A stretch of DNA of 64,000 nt from NCBI RefSeq assembly GCF_009932475.1, contig NZ_BJOV01000003.1, positions 310,001 to 374,000 of the forward strand, given 5' to 3'. Below are positions 35,403-45,813 of the stretch, piece after piece. Positions within the stretch are counted from its first letter, which is position 1. Each line of letters begins with the position of its first letter. The notes under the pieces are model-generated. The model searched no databases. It was not told the DNA's origin and worked only from the letters and a program-made list of their open reading frames with translations. The translations under genes and the position numbers were made by a program. This DNA is from Gordonia spumicola (GTDB lineage Bacteria; Actinomycetota; Actinomycetes; Mycobacteriales; Mycobacteriaceae).

Positions 35403-37295
35403 ATGAGGAACAATCGACGTGTGAACACCCGTGGATCTCGTGACGACCGCGGGGCAAGCGGTCGCCCCCGTCCGCAGTCCGGCAACCCGGATCCCCGCGC
35501 GGGCGAACCGCAGGCCCGGCGGCCGCGCCGCCCTGCCCCGCATCCCGGTCAGGCGAACTATCCGGCCGACGCACCGCGCCGGCCGGGCCGTGTGCCCACC
35601 GCGCGGTTCGACGCACCGGAACCGCAGCGTGGGCGCCCCGCGTCCAACGGCTACCTGCCGCCGCGCACGCACAATCCACACCTTCCGCCGCTGCCGCCGC
35701 AGGCCGACCCGTACGACGAGCCGACGACGGCGTTCGACGCCGACCGCTCGGACCGACGCAGAGACGCCGAATACGTGCCTCCGAAGAAGGTGACCGTGGT
35801 CCGCGTGATGGCACGACGGTCCAAGTACTTCACCGAACGCGGCGCCCAGATGGTGCATCGGGCGGCGACGGCCGACGGAGCCGACCGCTCGGGCCTCACC
35901 GCCCTCACCCTGCCCGTCATCGCGAACACCGCGGTGGACGCCGCGATGGCGATCGCCCTGGCGAACACGCTGTTCTTCGCGGCCGCGACGGGCGAATCGA
36001 AAGTCAGCGTCGGCCTGTACCTCGCGATCACGATCGCACCGTTCGCGCTGATCGCGCCGCTGATCGGTCCGATCCTCGACCGCCTGCAACACGGCCGCCG
36101 TCTCGCGATGGCGACGACATTCGCCCTGCGCGTGGTGCTCGGCCTGCTGATCATCGTCAACTCGTCATGGGACTCCGACAAGATGCAGCTCGAGTACAAG
36201 CCGTGGGTCCTGTACCCGGCCGCGCTCGGCCTGATGGTGTTGTCGAAGTCGTTCGGCGTCCTCAAGTCGGCCGTCGCACCGCGCGTGCTGCCGCCGTCGA
36301 TCGACCTCGTCCGCGTCAACTCCCGTCTCACCACATTCGGCCTGGTCGCAGGCACGATGGTGGGCGGTGCGATCGCAGGCGTCTTCGAACTGCTCCTCGC
36401 CAAGGCGCTCCCGTTCCACGTTCCCGGCGCGATGGTGTGGCTGTGCCTGGTGGCCGCCGCAGGCGCGTACTTCTGCATGAAGATCCCGGCCTGGGTCGAG
36501 TCGACGGAGGGCGAGGTCCCGACGACGCTCACCTACCGCGGCAGTCCCGACGCCGAGGAGGCGCCGTCCAAGGGCACGAGCTTCTCGCGCGAACTGGCGT
36601 CCAAGATGCGCCAACCGCTTGGCCGCACGGTGGTCACCGGTCTGTGGGGCAACGGCACCATCCGCATCCTCACCGGTTTCCTGACCTTGTACATCGCGTT
36701 CTACGCGAAGGCTCAGTCGTCGAGTTCCGGGTGGGAGCAGATGCTGATGCTCGGAGCCGTCGGCGCCGCGGCCGGCGTCGGAAACTTCCTGGGCAACGGC
36801 CTCGGCACCCGACTGGAGTTGAAGCATCCGACGAAGATCGTGCTGCTCGCGACCGTGGCGACCTTCGTCGCCTGTCTGCTGGCCGCGATCTTCGGCTCGA
36901 TGATCTTCGTGGTGGTCGCCGGCTTCGTCGGCTCTGCGACAAGCGCCATCGCGAAGGTGTGCATGGACTCGTCGATCCAGGACGACCTGCCCGAGGAGTC
37001 CAGGGCGTCGGCGTTCGGCCGGTCGGAGACCGTGCTGCAGCTCTGCTGGGTGATCGGTGCGGGCGTCGGTGTCCTGCTCGGTGATCACAAGCCGCCCAGC
37101 CTGTCCCTCGGATTCACCGTTGTGGCTGTGATGGTGGGCATCGGAACCGTGCAGACGGTCCTCACCAGCCGAGGGGCGACACTGATCCCCGGTTTCGGCG
37201 GACGTCGCCCCGACCATGCGGCGCCGACTGTGGCGTTCGCAGCCGTCCCGCCCTCCGGGCCGAGCGGCGCCCCGACACGCCGTACCGCCCGCTGA
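35403..37295 (+). CDS. Multi-spanning MFS-type integral membrane protein (Rv0876c-like)
   Basis: The 630-residue protein has a long Pro/Arg-rich cytoplasmic N-terminus (1 to about 135), a conserved KKVTVVRVMARRSKYFTERGAQMVHRAATADGAD linker, then about 12 membrane helices. MFS-like features are LIGPILDRLQHGRRLAM (loop 2-3) and a second half including GVGNFLGNGLGTRLELKHP. Size and order match the conserved Rv0876c membrane protein. No substrate is known. ATG at 35403 is used; GTG at 35421 (VNTRGSRDD) is an alternative. A DUF2771 gene follows after 37 bp, as in mycobacteria. Confidence 0.82.
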   Translation: MRNNRRVNTRGSRDDRGASGRPRPQSGNPDPRAGEPQARRPRRPAPHPGQANYPADAPRRPGRVPTARFDAPEPQRGRPASNGYLPPRTHNPHLPPLPPQADPYDEPTTAFDADRSDRRRDAEYVPPKKVTVVRVMARRSKYFTERGAQMVHRAATADGADRSGLTALTLPVIANTAVDAAMAIALANTLFFAAATGESKVSVGLYLAITIAPFALIAPLIGPILDRLQHGRRLAMATTFALRVVLGLLIIVNSSWDSDKMQLEYKPWVLYPAALGLMVLSKSFGVLKSAVAPRVLPPSIDLVRVNSRLTTFGLVAGTMVGGAIAGVFELLLAKALPFHVPGAMVWLCLVAAAGAYFCMKIPAWVESTEGEVPTTLTYRGSPDAEEAPSKGTSFSRELASKMRQPLGRTVVTGLWGNGTIRILTGFLTLYIAFYAKAQSSSSGWEQMLMLGAVGAAAGVGNFLGNGLGTRLELKHPTKIVLLATVATFVACLLAAIFGSMIFVVVAGFVGSATSAIAKVCMDSSIQDDLPEESRASAFGRSETVLQLCWVIGAGVGVLLGDHKPPSLSLGFTVVAVMVGIGTVQTVLTSRGATLIPGFGGRRPDHAAPTVAFAAVPPSGPSGAPTRRTAR

Positions 37296-37332
37296 TTCAC
37301 GTTTTCGACCGAACGACCGACAGGATTCTCTC

Positions 37333-37923
37333 GTGCTGCAACCCGGAGACAAGAAGGCGCTGGCGATCCTCGCCGCGGCCGTCACGACGGCGCTCGTCCT
37401 CATCGCAGGACTCACCGCCGTCATGGTGAGCGACAGTGAGGATCAGCTCCCGACAGTCTCCGTCCAGACCACCGAGACGTTGGTGCGGGCACAGCCGAAC
37501 TACTGGTGCGAACCGGATATGACCGGCTGCTCTCCCGTCGATCCGCGCACCGCTAAGAGCGTTCCGCTGCAGATCGCTCGGGCCACGACGCCGATCGACA
37601 CCACGCTGATGCTGACGGTGCCGAAGGACGTCGCCGTCGGACCGTGGTTCCTCTACGCGCAGTACGCGACACCGACCGGCGTGCAGCGTGTGGTGACGTT
37701 CAACCGGAGCGACGACGTCTTCACCACGACACTGACGAGCACCCGGGACCGGGTGCTCCTCGGCATCGACGTCCAGTCCGTCGCGACCGTCTTCGAGGAC
37801 TCTCCCAACGGCATCGAGTCGCCCGACGGCTCGATCTTCATGCGCGCCACGTTCACGATCGACACCCGCCCCGACGGCTACGTGGTCCGCAACACCACCG
37901 AACTCCCCGACGTCCGCGGCTAG
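37333..37923 (+). CDS. DUF2771 exported/membrane-anchored protein
   Basis: The 196-residue protein has an N-terminal hydrophobic helix (AILAAAVTTALVLIAGLTAVMV) serving as signal anchor, followed by an extracytoplasmic domain. Landmarks are PNYWCEPDMTGCSP with two close Cys, a long strand DTTLMLTVPKDVAVGPWFLYAQYATP and a final IDTRPDGYVVRNTTELPDVRG. This matches DUF2771 (Rv0875c). GTG at 37333 gives MLQPGDKKALAILA. It is co-directional with the MFS gene and ends before a terminator. Confidence 0.85.
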   Translation: MLQPGDKKALAILAAAVTTALVLIAGLTAVMVSDSEDQLPTVSVQTTETLVRAQPNYWCEPDMTGCSPVDPRTAKSVPLQIARATTPIDTTLMLTVPKDVAVGPWFLYAQYATPTGVQRVVTFNRSDDVFTTTLTSTRDRVLLGIDVQSVATVFEDSPNGIESPDGSIFMRATFTIDTRPDGYVVRNTTELPDVRG

Positions 37924-37942
37924 GCCGCCACGCGCACGCGAA

Positions 37943-37978
37943 AGCGGCACCCCGCCCGACCGAGGTCAGGCGGGGTGC
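37943..37978. terminator. Bidirectional terminator
   Basis: CGGCACCCCGCC (37943-37954) and GGCGGGGTGCCG (37967-37978) form a perfect 12-bp stem. It lies between the convergent DUF2771 and cold-shock genes. Confidence 0.85.
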
Positions 37979-37991
37979 CGTCGTGCCGACG

Positions 37992-38417
37992 TCAGCGGTC
38001 GAGTTCGCGGGTCACGCCGCGGACCACTTCGGAGATCCGCTGGGCGGTCTTGCGGTCGGGGTAACGACCGTTGCGCAGGCTCGGCTGGACCGTGCCCTCG
38101 AGGAGGGTGATGAGGTCGGCGATGAGTCCGTGCAGCTCGTCGGGGCTCTTGCGTTCGACGTCGGGGCGCTTGGTCTCGCGCCGCGCCTCGCGACTGTTCT
38201 TGACGACGCTCGGCGCGGGCTCGAGGACGGTCACCCGAAGAGCCTGGGGGCCGCGGCGGCCCGCGGCCATGTCGAACTCCACTCGCTGGCCGGCCTTCAG
38301 GTCCGCGACATCGGACGGCAGGGCGTTGGCGCGGACGTACACGTCCTCACCGTCGTCCTGCGACAGGAAGCCGAAGCCCTTCTCCGCGTCGTACCACTTC
38401 ACTCGGCCGCTAGGCAC
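37992..38417 (-). CDS. cspB: Cold-shock-domain protein CspB-like with C-terminal extension
   Basis: The 141-residue protein has an N-terminal cold-shock domain (1 to about 70): [19 protein letters not shown] carries RNP1 (KGFGFL) and [10 protein letters not shown] carries RNP2. It binds single-stranded RNA/DNA. The 70-residue tail with [42 protein letters not shown] is specific to the mycobacterial CspB (Rv0871) group. GTG at 38417 is chosen because [10 protein letters not shown] fits the family start; a GTG 15 bases further up is less likely. Transcribed from a short promoter region divergent to the small membrane protein gene. Confidence 0.93.
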   Translation of the reverse strand: MPSGRVKWYDAEKGFGFLSQDDGEDVYVRANALPSDVADLKAGQRVEFDMAAGRRGPQALRVTVLEPAPSVVKNSREARRETKRPDVERKSPDELHGLIADLITLLEGTVQPSLRNGRYPDRKTAQRISEVVRGVTRELDR

Positions 38418-38537
38418 AGCACTCACCCTCAATGATCTCTACAGCTGCCAGCTAGTGAAAAGCGCCTCATGCTCGCTGGCAGCGGGAGCAGAGGCGCACT
38501 GGAACAGATTCTACGCCCCTGGATTACCGTGGACGTC

Positions 38538-38747
38538 ATGCAGACCCAGAAGCCCTCCCGGCTGTTGCCGACGGCGGTGATCGCGTTCGGAATCGGAATG
38601 GTCGCGGCACTGCTGCTGATTCTGCCGCCGGTCCGCGACAGTTCGACGGCCATCGTCACCACGCTGTACCTGCTGTCGCTCGGCGCGCCCATCGGCTTCC
38701 TGCTCGGGCTGATCTTCGCGTTGCGGTCGGGACGCCGGAGTCGATGA
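38538..38747 (+). CDS. Small two-helix membrane protein (Rv0870c-like)
   Basis: The 69-residue protein consists of two hydrophobic helices (LLPTAVIAFGIGMVAALLLIL and AIVTTLYLLSLGAPIGFLLGLIFAL) joined by PPVRDSSTA and ending in a basic tail SGRRSR. It resembles the small integral membrane protein encoded beside cspB in mycobacteria. ATG at 38538 is preferred over GTG at 38529. It overlaps the flavin reductase gene by 4 bp (ATGA), implying co-translation. Confidence 0.75.
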   Translation: MQTQKPSRLLPTAVIAFGIGMVAALLLILPPVRDSSTAIVTTLYLLSLGAPIGFLLGLIFALRSGRRSR

Positions 38748-39253
38748 CCGACCTCCTGCCGGTCGCCGACGCCGCGGCGCTCAAGCGAGCCTTCAGTTGC
38801 TTCCCGACGGGCGTCGTCGCGGTGTGCCGCCGAACCGTCGACGGCGGGGACGTCGGCATGTCGGCGAGTTCGTTCGCGACCGTGTCCCTCGATCCGCCGC
38901 TGGTGTCGGTGTGCGTGCGCGACGGCTCGACGACGTGGCCTCGCCTGTCGTCGGCCGACAGACTCGGCGTGAGCGTCTTCGCCGGACACCAGGGCGAGAT
39001 CTGCCGTCGCCTCGCGGGACCGCCCGAGCAGAGGTTCGACGGAGTGAAGCGTTTCGTCACCGAATCGGGCGCGCTGATGATCACGGGCGCCGCAGCCCAC
39101 CTGGACTGCTCGGTTGTACAAGAGGTGCCCGCGGGTGATCACCACGTCGTCCTCTTGCGGATTCACGCCCTGCGCAGCGATCCGACCGTCGAACCGCTCG
39201 TCTTTCACGCGTCGACGTTCCGCGCCCTCGAAGCGCGGCGTGTGCAATCGTGA
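38744..39253 (+). CDS. Flavin reductase family (HpaC-like) protein
   Basis: The 169-residue FMN-binding split-barrel protein shows the flavin reductase pattern: LKRAFSCFPTGVVAVCRR, MSASSFATVSLDPPLVSVCVRDGSTTWPRL, LGVSVFAGHQGEICRRLAG and a closing LVFHASTFRAL. Such enzymes supply FMNH2/FADH2 to two-component monooxygenases or act on their own. No monooxygenase partner is adjacent. It overlaps the small membrane protein gene by 4 bp at its ATG, 38744. Confidence 0.88.
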   Translation: MTDLLPVADAAALKRAFSCFPTGVVAVCRRTVDGGDVGMSASSFATVSLDPPLVSVCVRDGSTTWPRLSSADRLGVSVFAGHQGEICRRLAGPPEQRFDGVKRFVTESGALMITGAAAHLDCSVVQEVPAGDHHVVLLRIHALRSDPTVEPLVFHASTFRALEARRVQS

Positions 39254-39284
39254 GCCGTGCGCGTGGCGGGCGTCTCAATCTAGA

Positions 39285-39300
39285 CGTGATCCTTGTCACA
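39285..39300. promoter_or_regulatory. CRP/GlxR-type cAMP receptor protein site upstream of rpfA
   Basis: The sequence CGTGATCCTTGTCACA matches the TGTGA-N6-TCACA consensus at 9 of 10 defined positions. It lies about 200 bp upstream of the riboswitch. M. tuberculosis rpfA is a reported target of the CRP homologue Rv3676, which supports a real site. Confidence 0.65.
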
Positions 39301-39499
39301 TAACAGAGTGATAACGAACCGGATACAGACCGGGTGTCAGGCCGGTGAACTGCGACGACGCCGACGGGTGTCCGAAACGCGTTACTCACCGGTAGAAACG
39401 GCCTCTCACGGACCGGGTGAACGAATTCCAACCAAGCCGTAGTGTTCAGGTCGGTCGTCATCAAGACGATGGCAACCGACCTAAACGAATAGCCCTGCT

Positions 39500-40372
<873 letters not shown>

Positions 40373-40390
40373 TCTTCACCCCGGATCTTT

Positions 40391-40430
40391 CGAAAGACCC
40401 CCGCTCTGTCGCCAGGGCGGGGGTCTTTCG
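40391..40430 (+). terminator. First rpfA terminator
   Basis: CGAAAGACCCCCGC (40391-40404) and GCGGGGGTCTTTCG (40417-40430) form a perfect 14-bp stem, 18 bp after the rpfA stop. The TCTTT in the 3' arm supplies a weak U-run. Confidence 0.85.
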
Positions 40431-40463
40431 CATCACCGCGGCACCCACGTCCCCGGAACGAGA

Positions 40464-40492
40464 ACGGCCCCCGCTCGATGAGCGGGGGCCGT
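40464..40492. terminator. Second terminator, between rpfA and the small minus-strand gene
   Basis: ACGGCCCCCGCT (40464-40475) and AGCGGGGGCCGT (40481-40492) form a perfect 12-bp stem with a 5-base loop. It can serve rpfA and the convergent small gene ending at 40508. Confidence 0.85.
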
Positions 40493-40507
40493 GATGTCGG
40501 AGCGGCG

Positions 40508-40696
40508 TCAGCGGTTGACGACGGTCTTCGCGTGAATGTACGGGAGGTCGTCGACGGGAAGCGGGAACTGCGTCTCGCCGAACGGGGACAGTGCACCCGA
40601 CAGGTGCGCGAGGAGCTCGGTCACAGCGTGGTCGTCGCCGGTCTCTTCGGGCCAGCCCGCGTCCACATATCCATTCTTGTTAGCCACGTGGATCAT
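40508..40696 (-). CDS. Small conserved hypothetical protein (Rv0863-like)
   Basis: The product is 62 residues: [20 protein letters not shown], then [20 protein letters not shown] and [22 protein letters not shown]. The [14 protein letters not shown] opening and the final [11 protein letters not shown] are conserved features I associate with the gene next to the helicase pair in mycobacteria. GTG at 40687 is an alternative start. No known motif or membrane segment is present. It ends beside a terminator and is divergent from the helicase-associated gene. Confidence 0.7.
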   Translation of the reverse strand: MIHVANKNGYVDAGWPEETGDDHAVTELLAHLSGALSPFGETQFPLPVDDLPYIHAKTVVNR

Positions 40697-40757
40697 TCTG
40701 CCATGCGCCCGCCCCGCGGACCTACACACCCGGGGAGTTCCGTGCCCGGTCGGTAGC

Positions 40758-43086
40758 ATGGACCGAATGAGTCCGGACCAACACCCGCGCACCGCGTCCG
40801 AGGAGTTGGCGTCCCGTCCGGACGATCGGCTCGTCGACCTGCTGGTCCGACGCCCCGACCTCGCTTCTCCCCCGCCGCGCGGCACCGGAGTCCTCGCCCA
40901 ACGCGCCATGTCTGCGGCATCGATCTCCCTCGCGGGCGACGAGCTGGACCTGCTCGCGATCGCCGTGCTCGAGGCGTTTCTCGACTGCGCTCGAAAGACG
41001 GGAGACGCGGCTCGAACGACGGGAGACGTCACCCCTCGACACGACCTCCTCGGGCCGGTCGGCAGGGACGACATCGTCGCGCTGCTCGGACGACGGGCGC
41101 TGCGGGCCGACGTGGACGCCCGACTGGCACTGCTGTCCGACCGCGCGTTGATCTGGCCCGCCCGACAGTCGGGACGCAAGGCGACGCACTGGGTGGCGGG
41201 AGCACATCTCCCGTCCGCATTGCCGTGGCGGGCCCCGCACCTGCTCGGTCCGCTCGCGTCGGTCGACGCCGCCCGGATCGCCGACGCCGTCGCCGCACTG
41301 GACGACCGACCCCGCGAACTGCTGACGACGCTGGCACAGGGACCGGCGCTCGGCCGTTCCCGCGACGCCGCCCCCGACGCCGATCCCGCGGCTCCGGTCC
41401 CCCGCCTGCTTGCGGCCGACCTGCTGGCCCGCGTCGACGAACAGACCGTCGAACTCCCGCCCCAGGTGGGGCAGGTCCTGCGGGGCGAGCCGCCGCTGCA
41501 GACCGCGGCGTTGCGTGAACCGGCGCTCACCGGAGAACCCTCCCGGTACGACGTGGACGCCGCGGGCGCGGGCGAGGCGCTGGAACTGCTGCGTCACACC
41601 GCGGACGTGATCGGCGCGCTCGGCGACGCACCGGCCGCGGTGCTCCGATCGGGCGGCATGGGCATCCGGGAGCTGCGGCGTCTCGCCAAGAGCACCGGAC
41701 TCACCGTCACCAGGGTCGGCCTCGTGATCGAACTGCTCGCCGCGGCCCGGCTGATCGGCGCCGGGACACCCGAGTCGATGGACGCGCTGACCGTCGACGA
41801 GGTGTTCGCCCCGACCACCACGGTCGACGGCTGGCGCGCGCAGGGCCCGGAACGACGCTGGGCGTCGTTGGCGACCGCATGGCTCGACCTGCCGCGTCGC
41901 GCATCGCAGATCGGCGAGACCGACCGCGACGGCGCGATCATCGGGGCACTCGCATCGGAATCGTTCGACGCATCGGCGCCCGCACTCCGACGGACGGTTC
42001 TGGAGCCCCTCACCGACGCCGACCCCGCGGTCGAGATCGCCGTCGACTCCCTCGTGACCTTGCTCGGCTGGCGGCACCCGAGGCAACTGCGCAGACTCAC
42101 TCGGTCGGTGGTCGGCGAAACGCTCCGCGAAGCAACCGAACTCGGCCTGGTGGCGCACGGCAGCCTCACCTCGGTGGGTCGGGCTCTGCTCGCCGTCGAT
42201 CCGGACGCGGACGACGGATCCGCCGCACTCGTCGCGGCGATGGCCGCCGCGCTGCCGGAACCCATCGACTACTTCCTGGTCCAGGCCGATTTCACCGTCA
42301 CGGTGCCGGGACCGCTGACTTCTGGGCTCGCCGATCGACTCGCCCTCGTCGCCGACCTCGAATCGGGTGGCGCGGCATCGGTGTACCGCGTGACCGAGGA
42401 CGGGATCCGCCGCGCGCTGGACGCCGGGCGCACGGCGGCCGAACTGTCGGCCCTGTTCACCGATCACTCCAAGACGCCGGTCCCGCAATCGTTGACCTAC
42501 CTCATCGACGACGTCGCCCGTCGCCACGGCAGCCTTCGGGTGGGCGATGCTCACCGAGGTGCTGCGGAGCGACGCCGCCGCGGAACTCGCGCTGCGCGCG
42601 CTCGCTCCGACTGTCGCGGTCTCGGCCGCTCCACTGCGCGAGGTGATCGACAGGCTGCGCGCCGCGGGCTTCGCTCCCGCGGGCGAGGACTCGTCCGGAT
42701 CGCTCGTCGACCTGCGCAGCACGGGAGTCCGGGTGGCGGCCAGGGCGTCGAGTGCTCGTCGTCCGGCCCGCCGCGGACGCATCGGACCAGGTCAGGCTGC
42801 CACGGTCGTCACCCGCATGCGGACGGCCGACCGTGCCGACGGGCCGATAACGGCACAGGCCACATCGGGATCCGGCTCGGGGGAGACGACGTCCACGTTG
42901 ATCCAGTTGGCCCTGCAGACCGGGCGTCGACTCCGGATCGGCTACGTCGACGCGCAGGGCGGCGCCAGCAGGCACGTCGTCAAGGCGAGGTCGCTGGCGG
43001 CGGGGCAACTCGTCGCCGACGAGGAGGCTGGCGATCGGGACGTCCGGTTCGCCCTGCACCGGATCACCCGCGTCGAACTGCTCTGA
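40758..43086 (+). pseudogene. Helicase-associated protein (Rv0862c-like), frameshifted near 42540
   Basis: The frame beginning at 40758 (or ATG at 40767) encodes an Rv0862c-type protein: [21 protein letters not shown] opens it, and GWRHPRQLRRLTRSVVGETLREATELGL and PIDYFLVQADFTVTVPGPL lie in the middle. Similarity stops after RRHGSLRVG at about 42545. The family continues in the +1-shifted frame from 42547 (MLTEVLRSDAAAELALRALAPTVAVS) to the TGA at 43084-43086, which ends ALHRITRVELL. About a dozen residues usually found between these segments appear absent, so a small out-of-frame deletion is likelier than a simple base slip. It could be a real mutation or an assembly error. XPB starts 12 bp later. 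Confidence 0.8.
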
Positions 43087-43098
43087 GACAATGGTCCG

Positions 43099-44733
43099 GT
43101 GAGTGACGGACCGCTGATCGTGCAATCGGACAAGACCCTCCTGCTGGAGGTCGATCATCCCGACGCGGGCGCGGCGCGCGCGGCGATCGCTCCGTTCGCC
43201 GAGTTGGAACGCGCACCCGAGCACATCCACACGTACCGGGTCACGCCGCTCGCCCTGTGGAATGCGCGAGCGGCCGGGCACGACGCCGAGCAGGTGGTCG
43301 ACGCCCTCGTCACCTATTCGCGTTTCCCCGTGCCCCAACCGCTGCTCGTCGACATCGTCGACACCATGGGCCGCTTCGGCCGCCTGCAGCTGGTGAAGCA
43401 TCCCGCGCACGGCCTGACCCTCGTGTCGTTCGACCGCGCCGTCCTCGAGGAGATCCTGCGCAACAAGAAGGTGTCCCCGATGCTCGGCGCGCGGCTCGAC
43501 GACGACACCGTCGTCGTACACCCGTCCGAGCGCGGACGCCTCAAGCAGGTGCTGCTGAAAGTCGGCTGGCCCGCCGAGGATCTCGCGGGCTACGTCGACG
43601 GCGAGGCGCATCCCATCGACCTGGTCCAGGACGGCTGGGAGCTGCGCGACTACCAGGAGCTCGCCGCCGACTCGTTCTGGGCGGGCGGCTCGGGCGTCGT
43701 CGTCCTGCCGTGCGGCGCGGGCAAGACGATGGTCGGCGCGGCCGCGATGGCGAAGGCGGCCGCGACGACGTTGATCCTGGTCACCAACACCGTTGCGGGC
43801 AGGCAGTGGAAGCGCGAACTGATCGCCCGAACCTCGCTCACCGAGGAGGAGATCGGCGAGTACTCGGGCGAACGCAAGGAGATTCGTCCGGTCACCATCG
43901 CCACGTATCAGGTGATGACCCGCAAGTCGAAGGGCGAGTACAAGAACCTCGACCTGTTCGACTCCCGCGACTGGGGCCTCATCGTCTACGACGAGGTCCA
44001 TCTGCTCCCGGCCCCGGTGTTCCGGATGACCGCAGACCTTCAATCGCGCCGCCGCCTCGGACTCACCGCGACCCTGGTCCGCGAGGACGGCCGCGAAGGC
44101 GACGTGTTCAGCCTCATCGGCCCCAAGCGATACGACGCCCCGTGGAAGGACATCGAGGCTCAGGGCTGGATCGCGCCCGCCGACTGCGTCGAGGTCCGCG
44201 TCACCATGACCGACGAGGAACGCCTCCAGTACGCGGTGGCCGAGCAGGAGGAGAAGTACAAGCTCTGTTCCACCGCGCATTCGAAGGTGAACGTCGTCAA
44301 GCGGATCCTCGACAGGCACAAGGACGCACAGACTCTCGTCATCGGCGCGTACATCGACCAGCTCGAAGAACTGGGCCGGATCCTCGACTGCCCGGTGATT
44401 CAGGGCTCCACCCGCAACGCCGAGCGGGAGAAGCTGTTCGACGCGTTCCGCCGCGGCGAGCTGTCGACGCTCGTCGTGTCGAAGGTCGCCAACTTCTCCA
44501 TCGACCTGCCGGAGGCATCGGTCGCCGTCCAGGTGTCAGGCACATTCGGTTCCCGCCAGGAGGAGGCGCAACGCCTCGGACGTCTCCTGCGCCCGAAGGC
44601 CGACGGCGGGCAGGCGCACTTCTACTCGGTCGTGTCCCGTGATTCTCTGGACGCCGACTACGCCGCCCACCGCCAGCGCTTCCTCGCCGAACAGGGCTAC
44701 GCCTACCGCATCATCGATGCGGCAGACCTGTGA
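43099..44733 (+). CDS. ercc3: XPB-type DNA repair helicase
   Basis: The 544-residue SF2 helicase resembles archaeal and mycobacterial XPB. An N-terminal damage-recognition-like domain spans 1 to about 170. Walker A is CGAGKT at 205-210, the DEAH-type box is DEVH at 298-301, the XPB-specific RED motif is at 328-330 (TLVREDGREGDVF), and helicase domain 2 ends with SGTFGSRQEEAQRLGRLLRPK (motif VI). It unwinds DNA 3'-5' and may work in nucleotide excision repair. GTG at 43099 starts 12 bp after the frameshifted partner gene, the conserved Rv0862c-Rv0861c arrangement. Confidence 0.94.
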   Translation: MSDGPLIVQSDKTLLLEVDHPDAGAARAAIAPFAELERAPEHIHTYRVTPLALWNARAAGHDAEQVVDALVTYSRFPVPQPLLVDIVDTMGRFGRLQLVKHPAHGLTLVSFDRAVLEEILRNKKVSPMLGARLDDDTVVVHPSERGRLKQVLLKVGWPAEDLAGYVDGEAHPIDLVQDGWELRDYQELAADSFWAGGSGVVVLPCGAGKTMVGAAAMAKAAATTLILVTNTVAGRQWKRELIARTSLTEEEIGEYSGERKEIRPVTIATYQVMTRKSKGEYKNLDLFDSRDWGLIVYDEVHLLPAPVFRMTADLQSRRRLGLTATLVREDGREGDVFSLIGPKRYDAPWKDIEAQGWIAPADCVEVRVTMTDEERLQYAVAEQEEKYKLCSTAHSKVNVVKRILDRHKDAQTLVIGAYIDQLEELGRILDCPVIQGSTRNAEREKLFDAFRRGELSTLVVSKVANFSIDLPEASVAVQVSGTFGSRQEEAQRLGRLLRPKADGGQAHFYSVVSRDSLDADYAAHRQRFLAEQGYAYRIIDAADL

Positions 44734-44742
44734 ACCTACAGG

Positions 44743-45756
44743 TCAGCTCGTCGCGGCGACCAGCGGCTGCTCGATGTTGTCGAGCACGTACGTCAGGCTG
44801 AGCACGGTCTGCCAGCCGAACGCCTTCTCGAGGTCGCCCTCGAGGAAGACGCTGCGGTTCCCCTTGACCGCGGGCAGGTTGGCGAGCGTCGACTGGTCGG
44901 TGACCGTCGCCTTGCCCTTGGGCGCGTACGACAGCTGGTCCCACACGATCACGTCGGTGTCGAGCTTGCGGGCCTCCTCGATGGAGAGCTTCGCGTAGAA
45001 CTTGTCGCCCGCGGCCGCGTTGACCGCCTCGTTGGGACGGAATCCGAGCGAGGCGAAGAACACGACGCGCGGGTCGCCGCCCGCGAACGCGGCGAGGTCG
45101 GTGCCGTCGTAGGTGGCGATGGACAGCGACTTGGTCTTCCACTCTGGGTGGCGGCCCGCGAGGGCGGCCATCTTGGCCTTCACTCCGTCGACGAGGGACT
45201 GCGCGGCCGCGGGCTTGCCGACGGCCTTGCCGATCTCGAGGGTCGTGACGTCCCACGGCTGCTGGTAGTCGGCGTAGTCGGCCTTCTGGACGATCACCGG
45301 GGCGAGCTTGCTGAGCTGGTCGTACATCGACTTGTCGACGTCGGAGTAGACGGCGACGATCAGGTCGGGTTTGAGGGCCGCGACCTCTTCGAAGGAGACG
45401 GTCTCGGACATGATGATCTTCGGCTTCTCACCGGTCACCTTGTCGAGAGCCCAGTTGCCTGCCGGTTCGCCCTTGGGGGCCATCCCGTCCCAGTTGCGCA
45501 CCGCGACCGGGGTCACGCCGAGGGCCAGGAGCGCGTCCTGATCGGTGTAGCCGAGCGAGACGACGCGACTCGCGGGCTTCGTCACGGTGGTCTGACCGAA
45601 CTTGTGGGTGAGTGTGACGGGCAGTGCCCCCGACTCGGGGGTCACGGCGCCCGATCCGGTCGCGGCGTCGTCGTTGCCGCCGCACGCGACGAGCGTCGCG
45701 ATCAGTGCGGTGACGACTGCGAGGACGCCGATCCGGCGCCGATAGTTCGTAGCCAT
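44743..45756 (-). CDS. Fe3+-siderophore-binding lipoprotein (FepB/FecB-like)
   Basis: The 337-residue periplasmic-type binding protein has a lipoprotein signal peptide with lipobox near LVACGG (Cys at about 25). The clamshell fold follows with RVVSLGYTDQDALLALGVTPVAVRNW, ALKPDLIVAVYSDVD, and a C-terminal FGWQTVLSLTYVLDNIEQPLVAA. It would deliver ferric siderophore to the FecCD permeases encoded upstream. ATG at 45756 follows GGAGAGAAC. An IdeR-type box (45795-45813) lies about 40 bp upstream, inside the end of the ATPase gene, so it has its own iron-controlled promoter. It is convergent with XPB, 9 bp away. Confidence 0.9.
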   Translation of the reverse strand: MATNYRRRIGVLAVVTALIATLVACGGNDDAATGSGAVTPESGALPVTLTHKFGQTTVTKPASRVVSLGYTDQDALLALGVTPVAVRNWDGMAPKGEPAGNWALDKVTGEKPKIIMSETVSFEEVAALKPDLIVAVYSDVDKSMYDQLSKLAPVIVQKADYADYQQPWDVTTLEIGKAVGKPAAAQSLVDGVKAKMAALAGRHPEWKTKSLSIATYDGTDLAAFAGGDPRVVFFASLGFRPNEAVNAAAGDKFYAKLSIEEARKLDTDVIVWDQLSYAPKGKATVTDQSTLANLPAVKGNRSVFLEGDLEKAFGWQTVLSLTYVLDNIEQPLVAATS

Positions 45757-45794
45757 GTTCTCTCCGTGGTTCGTGCGAACAATTCCCGGTAAGC

Positions 45795-45813
45795 CTAGGT
45801 GAGCATTACCTAA
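45795..45813. promoter_or_regulatory. IdeR/DtxR iron box before the siderophore-binding lipoprotein
   Basis: Read on the minus strand, the 19-mer TTAGGTAATGCTCACCTAG matches the consensus TTAGGTTAGGCTAACCTAA at 15 of 19 positions. It overlaps the stop codon of the ATPase gene (45806-45808) and lies 39 bases from the lipoprotein start. It implies iron repression of an internal promoter. Confidence 0.7.

Noticed and set aside
42547..43086. Independent gene starting at ATG 42547
   Set aside because: The sequence continues the helicase-associated family exactly where the upstream frame loses similarity, so it is the displaced C-terminus of one gene; separate translation is kept only as a possibility.
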